Source: Nautiliaceae bacterium (GTDB lineage Bacteria; Campylobacterota; Campylobacteria; Campylobacterales; Nautiliaceae). From it: a stretch of 17,722 nt of DNA. The stretch lies in contig JAMOSM010000024.1 in the NCBI GenBank assembly GCA_027063075.1, forward strand, positions 1-17,722. Reading direction: 5' to 3'. Positions 6,912-12,886 of this stretch are shown in pieces (the stretch's first letter is position 1; each line of letters opens with the position of its first letter). The notes under the pieces were generated by a model. The model saw only the letters and a program-made list of their open reading frames with translations, ran no database searches and was not told the DNA's origin. The position numbers and the translations under genes were made by a program.

Positions 6912-8425
6912 TGCTTACAAAAGAAAAAATAAAAGAAATTCTCTCAAACAGAATTGAGGAGATAAACTCTTTAAATATTCCTCATTTTTCTCTTCTTTCA
7001 AACATAGACGAAGCTGTTTTTAAAATTTCTAAGGCTGTTAAAGAAAGAAAAAAAATAACAATTGTAGGGGATTATGATGTAGATGGGGTAAGCAGTGCGG
7101 CTATAATGCATCTTTTTTTTAAAAAGTTTTATAACAATTTTGAGGTGGTAATTCCTGATAGGTTTGAAGACGGATACGGTTTAACGCCAAAACTTTTAGA
7201 AAAAATTGATACTGATTTGATTATAACCGTGGATAACGGAATAAGTTCTGTTGAAGCGGCAAAAATTTGCAAACAAAGAGGCATTGAGCTTATAATTACA
7301 GACCACCACACTCCTTTAGACACTCTTCCTGATGCTGTGATTGTTAATCCTAAGACATCTTCAGATTTTCCTTTTAAAGAAATTTGCGGGGCTGAGGTTA
7401 GCTGGTATTTGTGTGCCGCAATAAAGGCTGATTTTAAACTGAATATTGATTTAAGGGAGTTTTTAGATATTTTAGCAATTGCGATTATTGCTGATGTAAT
7501 GCCTCTTACGCATATGAACAGAACCCTTGTTAATATGGGACTTAAGAGATTGAATAAAGCCACAAAACCTTTTAGCAGGGCTATAAAAAAATTCTTTCAA
7601 AAAGAGCTTAAAAGTGAAGATATTGCTTTTTTGGTGGCTCCAAGGTTAAATGCTGCAGGGAGGATTGAAAATGCCAAGATAGCTTTTGATTTTTTAGTAA
7701 GCGAAGATGATGAAGAGGCTTTTATGCTTTTTTTAGAGCTTGACAGAATCAATAATCAAAGAAAAGAGATTGAAAAAGAGATTTTAGAGTCTATAGAAGT
7801 CGGGAATGATGATTTTATTGTTATAAGCGGGGATTATAATGAGGGGGTTATTGGAATAATTGCCAGCAGGCTTGTTCATAAATATAAAAAGCCGGCTATT
7901 GTTTTTTCTCAAAAAGATAAAATATTAAAAGGAAGCGGCAGAAGTCTTGGAAATATTGATATTTTTGAGCTTGTTAAGGGGTGTGAGGAGCTGCTTGAGG
8001 GGTTTGGCGGGCATAAAATGGCCTGCGGACTCAGTATAAGAGCTGAAAATTTGGAAAAATTAAAAGAAATGCTTAATAAAAGGGTATTGAAATATAAAAA
8101 AGAGGATTTTTTTATAAAGGATTTTGTATTAGGAGAAATTGCCTTTAGTGAAATTGATTATAAGCTTTTAGAAATTATTAAAAGTTTTGAACCGTATGGC
8201 GAAGGTAATCCAAAGCCGAAGTTTATTGCAACTGCTAAGGTTGAACATATTCAGAATTTAAAAGACAATCATTATAAGCTGGTTTTATCTCAAAAAGGTT
8301 ATTTTTTGCCTGCTGTTATTTTCAGGTATGACGGTGAGTTTGATAATGTTATGACATTTAAGTTTTCAATTAGCGAAAATTCATATAACAATGAAATTCA
8401 GCTCGTTATAGAGGAGATTTTATGA
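6911..8425 (+). CDS. recJ: Single-stranded-DNA-specific 5'-3' exonuclease RecJ
   Basis: RecJ degrades single-stranded DNA 5' to 3' in recombination and mismatch or base-excision repair. The DHH phosphoesterase core is complete: motif I VGDYDVDGVSS (D54, D56, D58), VDNGISS, motif III D131-H132-H133 in ITDHHT, and VAPRLNAAGRIENA. The DHHA1 domain follows with KGSGRSLGNIDIF and EGFGGHKMACGL. The C-terminal part (about 400-504) is the OB-like region, including FEPYGEGNPKP. At 504 residues it is slightly shorter than E. coli RecJ. Its ATG overlaps the pyrG stop by 1 nt and its end overlaps mnmD by 4 nt (ATGA), so translation is coupled on both sides. Confidence 0.96.
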   Translation: MLTKEKIKEILSNRIEEINSLNIPHFSLLSNIDEAVFKISKAVKERKKITIVGDYDVDGVSSAAIMHLFFKKFYNNFEVVIPDRFEDGYGLTPKLLEKIDTDLIITVDNGISSVEAAKICKQRGIELIITDHHTPLDTLPDAVIVNPKTSSDFPFKEICGAEVSWYLCAAIKADFKLNIDLREFLDILAIAIIADVMPLTHMNRTLVNMGLKRLNKATKPFSRAIKKFFQKELKSEDIAFLVAPRLNAAGRIENAKIAFDFLVSEDDEEAFMLFLELDRINNQRKEIEKEILESIEVGNDDFIVISGDYNEGVIGIIASRLVHKYKKPAIVFSQKDKILKGSGRSLGNIDIFELVKGCEELLEGFGGHKMACGLSIRAENLEKLKEMLNKRVLKYKKEDFFIKDFVLGEIAFSEIDYKLLEIIKSFEPYGEGNPKPKFIATAKVEHIQNLKDNHYKLVLSQKGYFLPAVIFRYDGEFDNVMTFKFSISENSYNNEIQLVIEEIL

Positions 8426-9144
8426 TTAAAACAAAAGACGGTTCATTTACCCTAAAAAGTCAAAAATATAACGAATGTTATCATTCAAGTGAAGGGGCTG
8501 TGGTTGAGAGCCTTTATAAACACATATATCCAGCTTTTGAAGTGGCTAAAAAAAACAGTTATTTTGGCGGGGAGATTAGAATACTCGATATCTGTTACGG
8601 GCTTGGATACAACACTCTTCTTAGTATATTAAACAGACCTAAGAATGTAAGGCTTAAAATTTTCTCTCCTGAGCTTGATGAAAATCTTATAAGGAGTTTA
8701 AAAGATTTTCCTTATCCAAAAGAGTTTGAAAAACTAAAACATATAATTAACTCTATAAGCACGTATTTTTTTTATAAAGATGAATTTGTTGAGGTTGAAG
8801 TTAAAATTATGGATGCAAGGAAATATATAAAAAATTTAAAAAGTGTAGATATTGTTTATCAGGATGCCTTTTCTCCAAAGGTAAACCCTGAGCTTTGGAG
8901 TTTAGAGTATTTTGAAGAAATTGAGAGAATATTAAATAAAAAAGGGGTTATTACAACATATTCAGTAGCAACGCCTGTTAGGTGTGCCCTTTATGAGCTT
9001 GGTTTTAATCTTTATACACACCCTTATGAAAACATAAGAAAAGGAACAATTGCTTCTAAAGATGAGCTTGATTTTGAAAAGATTGATTTTGAAGAAAAAT
9101 TAAAAAGAGTTAATTGTTATTATATTAGCAACAAGGACATATAA
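8422..9144 (+). CDS. mnmD: MnmD-type tRNA 5-(aminomethyl)-2-thiouridine methyltransferase
   Basis: A SAM-dependent methyltransferase of the MnmC methylase-domain family (Methyltransf_30/DUF752), which makes the last methylation of mnm5s2U at the wobble base. It opens with the family signature DGSFTLKS...YNECYHSSEGAVVES. The SAM loop is D56-I-C-Y-G-L-G-Y, and the catalytic-type motif is QDAFSPKVNPELWS (D148). At 240 residues it is the methylase alone; the FAD oxidase half of fused MnmC is absent, as in Aquifex-type stand-alone enzymes. It would then act on nm5U made by MnmE-MnmG with ammonium. It overlaps recJ by 4 nt, and its TAA shares an A with the ATG of the next gene. A homologue with another tRNA substrate is possible. 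Confidence 0.8.
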   Translation: MIKTKDGSFTLKSQKYNECYHSSEGAVVESLYKHIYPAFEVAKKNSYFGGEIRILDICYGLGYNTLLSILNRPKNVRLKIFSPELDENLIRSLKDFPYPKEFEKLKHIINSISTYFFYKDEFVEVEVKIMDARKYIKNLKSVDIVYQDAFSPKVNPELWSLEYFEEIERILNKKGVITTYSVATPVRCALYELGFNLYTHPYENIRKGTIASKDELDFEKIDFEEKLKRVNCYYISNKDI

Positions 9145-9194
9145 TGAAAAAATTATTGTTTTTTTTTCTGTTTTGTTGTTTGCTTCTCCCATAA
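9144..9194 (+). other. Out-of-frame start and T9 tract of the peroxidase signal peptide
   Basis: The natural start of the peroxidase gene is the ATG at 9144: it overlaps the mnmD stop (TAATG) and has AAGGA 6 nt upstream. Reading from it gives MKKLLFFFLFCCLLLP and then TAA at 9192-9194, after 16 codons. With one more T in the T9 run (9159-9167) the same start reads MKKLLFFFSVLLFASPITPL and runs straight into the peroxidase frame, making a normal Sec signal peptide. As written, the signal peptide and the mature protein are in different frames. This may be a phase-variable tract in its OFF state, a frameshift mutation, or a sequencing error in a homopolymer. Confidence 0.75.
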
Positions 9195-10075
9195 CACCTT
9201 TAGTTCCTGTCTCTTATAATAAACAGCAGGCACTTCTTGGAAAAATGCTTTTTTTTGACCCTGTTTTGTCAGCGGATAATAAAATCTCATGTGCTTCTTG
9301 CCATTCTCCCTCTTTTAGCGGGGCGGATAATAAAAGGTTTTCGATAGGTGTTTTTGGAAGAATCGATAAACCTATGAATTCTCCGAGTGTTTATAATGCT
9401 GTTTTTAACTGCAGGCAGTTTTGGAACGGAAGGGCTAACGATTTAAAACAACAGGCTATAATGGCAGCCCACGATTTTAATGAAATGGGAATGAGTGATG
9501 ATGTTTTGGAAAAGAAGATAAATAGTATTGAAAAATATAAAGCTCTTTTTAAAAAAGTTTATGGGGTTAATTATATTAAAGCAGATTTGATTTATCAGAG
9601 CATAGCGGAATTTGAAAAAGCGCTTGTTACATTGGATTGTAGATTTGATAGATATTTAAAAGGAGATAAAAAAGCCTTAAATGAAGATGAAAAAAAAGGT
9701 TATTATCTTTTTAAGGTATATGGATGTATTACGTGTCATAACGGCAAAAACTTAGGAAGTAACTCTTTTCAAAAACTAGGTATTTTTATAAAAGATATAA
9801 ATATTACCGAAGGTAATGACAGATATAAAGTAACACATAAAAAAAGCGATAGGTATGTTTATAAAGTTCCTACTTTAAGAAATATAGCTTTAACTGCCCC
9901 TTATTTTCACGACGGGAGTGTAAAAACTTTAAAAAAGGCAATAGAGCTTATGGGAAAATATAATTTAGGAATTGAAATTCCAAAAGAAGATGTTTTATAT
10001 ATTGAAAAATTTTTAAAAACATTAACTGGAAAAACGCCTTTGATTTTAAGAGGAGAGTATGAAGAGGAAAAATAA
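9173..10075 (+). CDS. Di-heme cytochrome c peroxidase (CCP/MauG family), signal peptide out of frame
   Basis: Periplasmic enzymes of this family reduce hydrogen peroxide to water with electrons from small cytochromes c. Two c-type heme sites are visible: C40-A-S-C-H44 and C185-I-T-C-H189. Between and around them are the family patterns GKMLFFDPVLSADNKISC, NSPSVYNAVFNCRQFWNGRANDLKQQA and, near the end, VPTLRNIALTAPYFHDGSVKTL. The open frame can only begin at TTG 9173, which cuts off the export signal; c-type heme attachment needs export, so the true start is almost certainly the ATG at 9144, reached only with a +1 change in the T9 tract. The body (about 295 residues) has no other lesion, suggesting recent or reversible loss. 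Its 3' end overlaps the next gene by 17 nt. Confidence 0.88.
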   Translation: MLFASPITPLVPVSYNKQQALLGKMLFFDPVLSADNKISCASCHSPSFSGADNKRFSIGVFGRIDKPMNSPSVYNAVFNCRQFWNGRANDLKQQAIMAAHDFNEMGMSDDVLEKKINSIEKYKALFKKVYGVNYIKADLIYQSIAEFEKALVTLDCRFDRYLKGDKKALNEDEKKGYYLFKVYGCITCHNGKNLGSNSFQKLGIFIKDINITEGNDRYKVTHKKSDRYVYKVPTLRNIALTAPYFHDGSVKTLKKAIELMGKYNLGIEIPKEDVLYIEKFLKTLTGKTPLILRGEYEEEK

Positions 10076-12077
10076 GTTTAATATATATATTATTGCTGTT
10101 TTATTTGTCGGAGCTGTTGTGATAGTTTCTGTGTTGATATTTAGTATGTTTGCTAGAAATTATTTTGTAAATAGTAATAAAATTTTATATAAGCTAAATC
10201 TGCTTGAAAATGCTGAAAACAGACTTAATTATAAAATACTTTACAGCAGTCTTTATCTTTTTTATGATAATGATATTGTAACAGAAGAGATTCAAAAAAT
10301 AAGAAAGCTTATAAAAGAGATTGATAAAATGGAGTTTTACAAAACCCATTTTAAAATTTCTTATTCTTATTTTCAAGAATATAAAAAAGTTTTTTCAAAA
10401 AAAGAGGAGATGATTTTTGAGTTCTTGAGGTTTAGTTTCCCTCTTAAAAACTCTTTGATTTATTTAGCTAACTCTTTAAAGGCTATGGACTTTGATAAAA
10501 ATAACTCTAAAGTGGTTTTTAATATTTTATCTTCGATATTTTTGGCAAAATCTGCTTTAGATACAGATTTAATTAAGTCAATTGAATTAGAAAAAGTTAA
10601 AGAGTTTAAAAATTCATCTAACAGATATAACAGGGCTTTTTTTCTCAATTTAGAGGTTTTTTTAAAATATTTTCCAAAATATCAGGAGTATTTAAAAAAT
10701 ATAATAAATTATCCGACGACTAAATATTTAGATTTTTCTATATCGTCTTTTATGGAGGTGGTTAAACAGGATGTGAGGTTTTTTAAATTTCTCTCTTATG
10801 TTTTGTCTGTTTTTATAGGCTTTTTAATTATTCTACTTATTATCTTAATTAATATTTTAAATGACAAGATTTTTAAGATATCGCTTTTGCTGCAAAAAGA
10901 TACTTTAACTTCTTTATCTAACCGGTATAAGTTTAACAGTGATATTAAAAAGATTAAAAAAGGCGGGGTTATTATTTTTAATATTGATAAGTTTAAAAAT
11001 ATAAATGATATTTTTGGAGTTTTAGTCGGTGATAAGGTGTTAAAAAATGTATCTGATATATTAAATAGATTTTTTAAAGAGAGAAATTTAGAAGTTTATA
11101 GAATAGGGGCTGATGATTTTGCTGTAATTGTAAATTCTGAAGATAAAAACTATATTGAAGATTTGGCAAAAAGGGCTATTTTAGAAGTTGAAGATAAAAA
11201 GATAAAAATAAAAGAAGGTGATATAAATGTAACTCTTAGTGCCGGGATTGCTTTTTCAAAGCCTTATTTAGAAAATGCGGATTTAGCCCTAAAACATATC
11301 AAAACAGATGTAAAAGATAAAATAGGTATTTATAAAGAGGTTATGGGAGATATTATTTTTGATAACATTAAAAAATCAAAAGAGATAAAAGAGGCTATTG
11401 AAAAAGGGAATATAATTCCTTATTTCCAGCCCATAGTAGATAAAGATAAGAATATAGTTAAATATGAAGTTTTATGTAAGGTTAGAATAGGAGATAAAAT
11501 AAAAAGTATTTATCCATATTTAAAAATTTTAAAAGAAAACAAAATGTATCATAAAATAACTTATATTATGCTTGATTCGGCCTTAAAAGTTTTAAAAAAA
11601 CATCCTGTTAGTTTAAGCGTTAATCTCTCTATTGAAGATATAATGAATAAAGATATATTAAACCTTATACAAGAAAATTTTACTGATAAAAATATTTCAA
11701 AAAGAATAACATTTGAAATACTTGAGAGTGAAATTGTAAGTTATGATTTGCTGCAGGACTTTATAAAAGATATGCATCAATACGGAATCAGATTTGCAAT
11801 TGACGATTTTGGCAGCGGATATTCTAATTTCAGCAGGGTGTTAAAACTTAATATTGATTATTTAAAAATAGACGGAAGTCTGGTTAAAAATATTGATAGG
11901 GACAAAAATTCAAGGCTTATAGTTGAAACTATTGTGGATTTTGCAAAAAAAAGCAATATCAAAACAATTGCAGAGTATGTTCATTCAAAAGATGTTTTTG
12001 TTGAGTGTCAAAAAATAGGGGTTGATTATTTTCAAGGGTTTTATTTAGGAAAACCAAGGGAAAATATTAAATTGTAA
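10059..12077 (+). CDS. Membrane protein with degenerate GGDEF and intact EAL domain (c-di-GMP phosphodiesterase candidate)
   Basis: A 672-residue inner-membrane protein. A first helix (about 9-31) and a second (about 246-270) enclose a periplasmic, largely helical sensor of about 210 residues that I do not recognise. The GGDEF domain (about 285-430) looks inactive as a cyclase: the signature is G350-A-D-D-F and the first metal Asp is Asn308 (NIDKFKNIND). No RxxD inhibitory site precedes the signature. The EAL domain (about 445-668) keeps its catalytic set: E470 in EVL, the Asn of SVNLS, the Glu of EILESE, the Asp pair of IDDFGSGYS, the Lys of LKIDGSL, the Glu of TIAEYV and the Gln of DYFQGF. 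Cleavage of c-di-GMP is therefore predicted, with the GGDEF part possibly a GTP sensor. The ATG has AGAGGAGA just upstream and lies within the 3' end of the peroxidase gene. It is the last gene of the pyrG run. Confidence 0.92.
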   Translation: MKRKNKFNIYIIAVLFVGAVVIVSVLIFSMFARNYFVNSNKILYKLNLLENAENRLNYKILYSSLYLFYDNDIVTEEIQKIRKLIKEIDKMEFYKTHFKISYSYFQEYKKVFSKKEEMIFEFLRFSFPLKNSLIYLANSLKAMDFDKNNSKVVFNILSSIFLAKSALDTDLIKSIELEKVKEFKNSSNRYNRAFFLNLEVFLKYFPKYQEYLKNIINYPTTKYLDFSISSFMEVVKQDVRFFKFLSYVLSVFIGFLIILLIILINILNDKIFKISLLLQKDTLTSLSNRYKFNSDIKKIKKGGVIIFNIDKFKNINDIFGVLVGDKVLKNVSDILNRFFKERNLEVYRIGADDFAVIVNSEDKNYIEDLAKRAILEVEDKKIKIKEGDINVTLSAGIAFSKPYLENADLALKHIKTDVKDKIGIYKEVMGDIIFDNIKKSKEIKEAIEKGNIIPYFQPIVDKDKNIVKYEVLCKVRIGDKIKSIYPYLKILKENKMYHKITYIMLDSALKVLKKHPVSLSVNLSIEDIMNKDILNLIQENFTDKNISKRITFEILESEIVSYDLLQDFIKDMHQYGIRFAIDDFGSGYSNFSRVLKLNIDYLKIDGSLVKNIDRDKNSRLIVETIVDFAKKSNIKTIAEYVHSKDVFVECQKIGVDYFQGFYLGKPRENIKL

Positions 12078-12093
12078 GATTTTTGTAAAATCT
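12077..12093 (+). terminator. Possible weak hairpin at the end of the pyrG operon
   Basis: AGATTTT-TGT-AAAATCT forms a 7-bp stem starting at the last base of the stop codon. The stem is mostly A-T and is followed by CAGTAAAG, not a T run. It may protect the 3' end, but is weak as an intrinsic terminator. Confidence 0.25.
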
Positions 12094-12101
12094 CAGTAAA
12101 G

Positions 12102-12133
12102 TTAATGTTAGATTAATGTTTTACATATATAAT
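12102..12133 (+). promoter_or_regulatory. Candidate regulator-activated promoter with 11-bp-period direct repeats
   Basis: TTAATGTT occurs twice with a 3-nt spacer (12102-12109 and 12113-12120), an 11-bp period as in OmpR/PhoB-type boxes. A TATAAT (12128-12133) follows 7 nt later, so the repeats replace the -35 region. Transcription would run rightwards into DNA that is antisense to yraN and ybgC; no plus-strand gene follows until 12887. The early transcript would carry CCCCC and CCTTTCTCC, complementary to Shine-Dalgarno sequences. The window's own OmpR-type regulator is a natural candidate, but that link is inference. Confidence 0.35.
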
Positions 12134-12153
12134 TTCACTACCCCCTTTTTCAT
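12121..12153 (-). CDS. Ten-codon mini-ORF after yraN, possible gene remnant
   Basis: ATG at 12153 follows an excellent Shine-Dalgarno sequence (AAGGAGAAAGG) and encodes MKKGVVKLYM before TAA. It sits where the third gene of a ybgC-yraN operon would begin, so it may be the surviving start of a truncated gene. The sequence beyond the stop soon becomes the antisense of the EAL gene. A real 10-residue leader peptide is an alternative. I recognise no family. Confidence 0.25.
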   Translation of the reverse strand: MKKGVVKLYM

Positions 12154-12171
12154 CCTTTCTCCTTTTTATTT

Positions 12172-12498
12172 TTATATTGTTATATTTTCTATAAATTCAA
12201 TCTCTTTTTTTATAATAATTGCATCTATACAAAAAGCTGAATGGATATTGTTTTTTTGAATATAAAAATAAGCACATTTTATAATTTTACTTAGTTTTTT
12301 GTATGTAATATTGTATATGGGTTCAAATGTTTTTCCGCTTTTTACTTCTATAAAATGAAAAACATCATTTTTATACGCAATGATGTCTATTTCTCCGTTT
12401 TTGCAGTAAAAGTTTTTTTCTACTATTTTAAAGCCGTTTTTTTCTAAAAATTTTACAGCTTTTTCTTCGGCTTTTTTTCCTTTATATTTTGTATTCAT
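12172..12498 (-). CDS. yraN: UPF0102 (YraN) family nuclease-like protein
   Basis: A 108-residue protein with the YraN pattern: KGKKAEEKAVKFLEKNGFKIVEKNFYCKNGEIDIIA followed by FHFIEVKSG. The E...GEIDII...EVK arrangement is the PD-(D/E)XK nuclease core of the Holliday-junction-resolvase-like fold, though the biochemical role of YraN is not established. The motif after EVK is SGK rather than the common RR/RS, and the C-terminal half is short and hydrophobic. It overlaps ybgC by 17 nt and is cotranscribed with it. The only in-frame start in the overlap is the ATG at 12498, with a weak AGAAG site. Confidence 0.85.
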   Translation of the reverse strand: MNTKYKGKKAEEKAVKFLEKNGFKIVEKNFYCKNGEIDIIAYKNDVFHFIEVKSGKTFEPIYNITYKKLSKIIKCAYFYIQKNNIHSAFCIDAIIIKKEIEFIENITI

Positions 12499-12850
12499 TA
12501 ATAACTTCTAAATGTTTTAGGGGAATTTTTGCAGGTTTGTTGTTTTTTAGATGTACTAATGTAATTTCTGCTTCAAAAATTTTTTTATCTTCTAAATAGA
12601 TTTCCTGTAGTAATATAATATATGTTCTTTTTATTGATGTGATAGCTGTTTTTATATCAATAACATCTCCAAGACTTGCAGGTTTTAAAAATTTAGCGTT
12701 TATCTCTTTTACCACATAAAAACTTTCATCAAATGTAATTCCGCTCTTAAAAAATATCTCGCTTCTTGCCTCTTCGCAAAAGGCCAAATATCTTGGGTGA
12801 TATACAATTCCTCCTGCATCTGTGTCTGCGTAATAGATTCTTCTTTTCAT
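12482..12850 (-). CDS. ybgC: YbgC-family acyl-CoA thioesterase (hot-dog fold)
   Basis: A 122-residue hot-dog-fold enzyme that hydrolyses acyl-CoA thioesters. The N-terminus IYYADTDAGGIVYHPRYLAFCEEARSE is the 4-hydroxybenzoyl-CoA-thioesterase signature, with the likely catalytic Asp11 and the neighbouring His18. The rest follows the family: AKFLKPASLGDVIDIKT and EAEITLVHLKN. In several proteobacteria YbgC sits beside tol-pal genes, but not here; it is paired with yraN instead. The ATG is preceded by AAAGGAG and by a -10 box shared, overlapping, with the divergent flavoprotein gene. Cytoplasmic; substrate chain length cannot be read from the sequence. Confidence 0.93.
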   Translation of the reverse strand: MKRRIYYADTDAGGIVYHPRYLAFCEEARSEIFFKSGITFDESFYVVKEINAKFLKPASLGDVIDIKTAITSIKRTYIILLQEIYLEDKKIFEAEITLVHLKNNKPAKIPLKHLEVINEYKI

Positions 12851-12863
12851 CTTTCTCCTTTTG

Positions 12864-12873
12864 TATAATTTTA
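12864..12873. promoter_or_regulatory. Overlapping divergent -10 boxes
   Basis: The 10-mer TATAATTTTA reads TATAAT rightwards (12864-12869, preceded by TG) and TAAAAT leftwards (12873-12868). Each hexamer is exactly 17 nt from the start codon it faces: 12887 for the flavoprotein gene and 12850 for ybgC. The whole gap is 36 nt, so both promoters and both ribosome-binding sites share it. Confidence 0.5.
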
Positions 12874-12886
12874 AAAAAGGTTAAAA

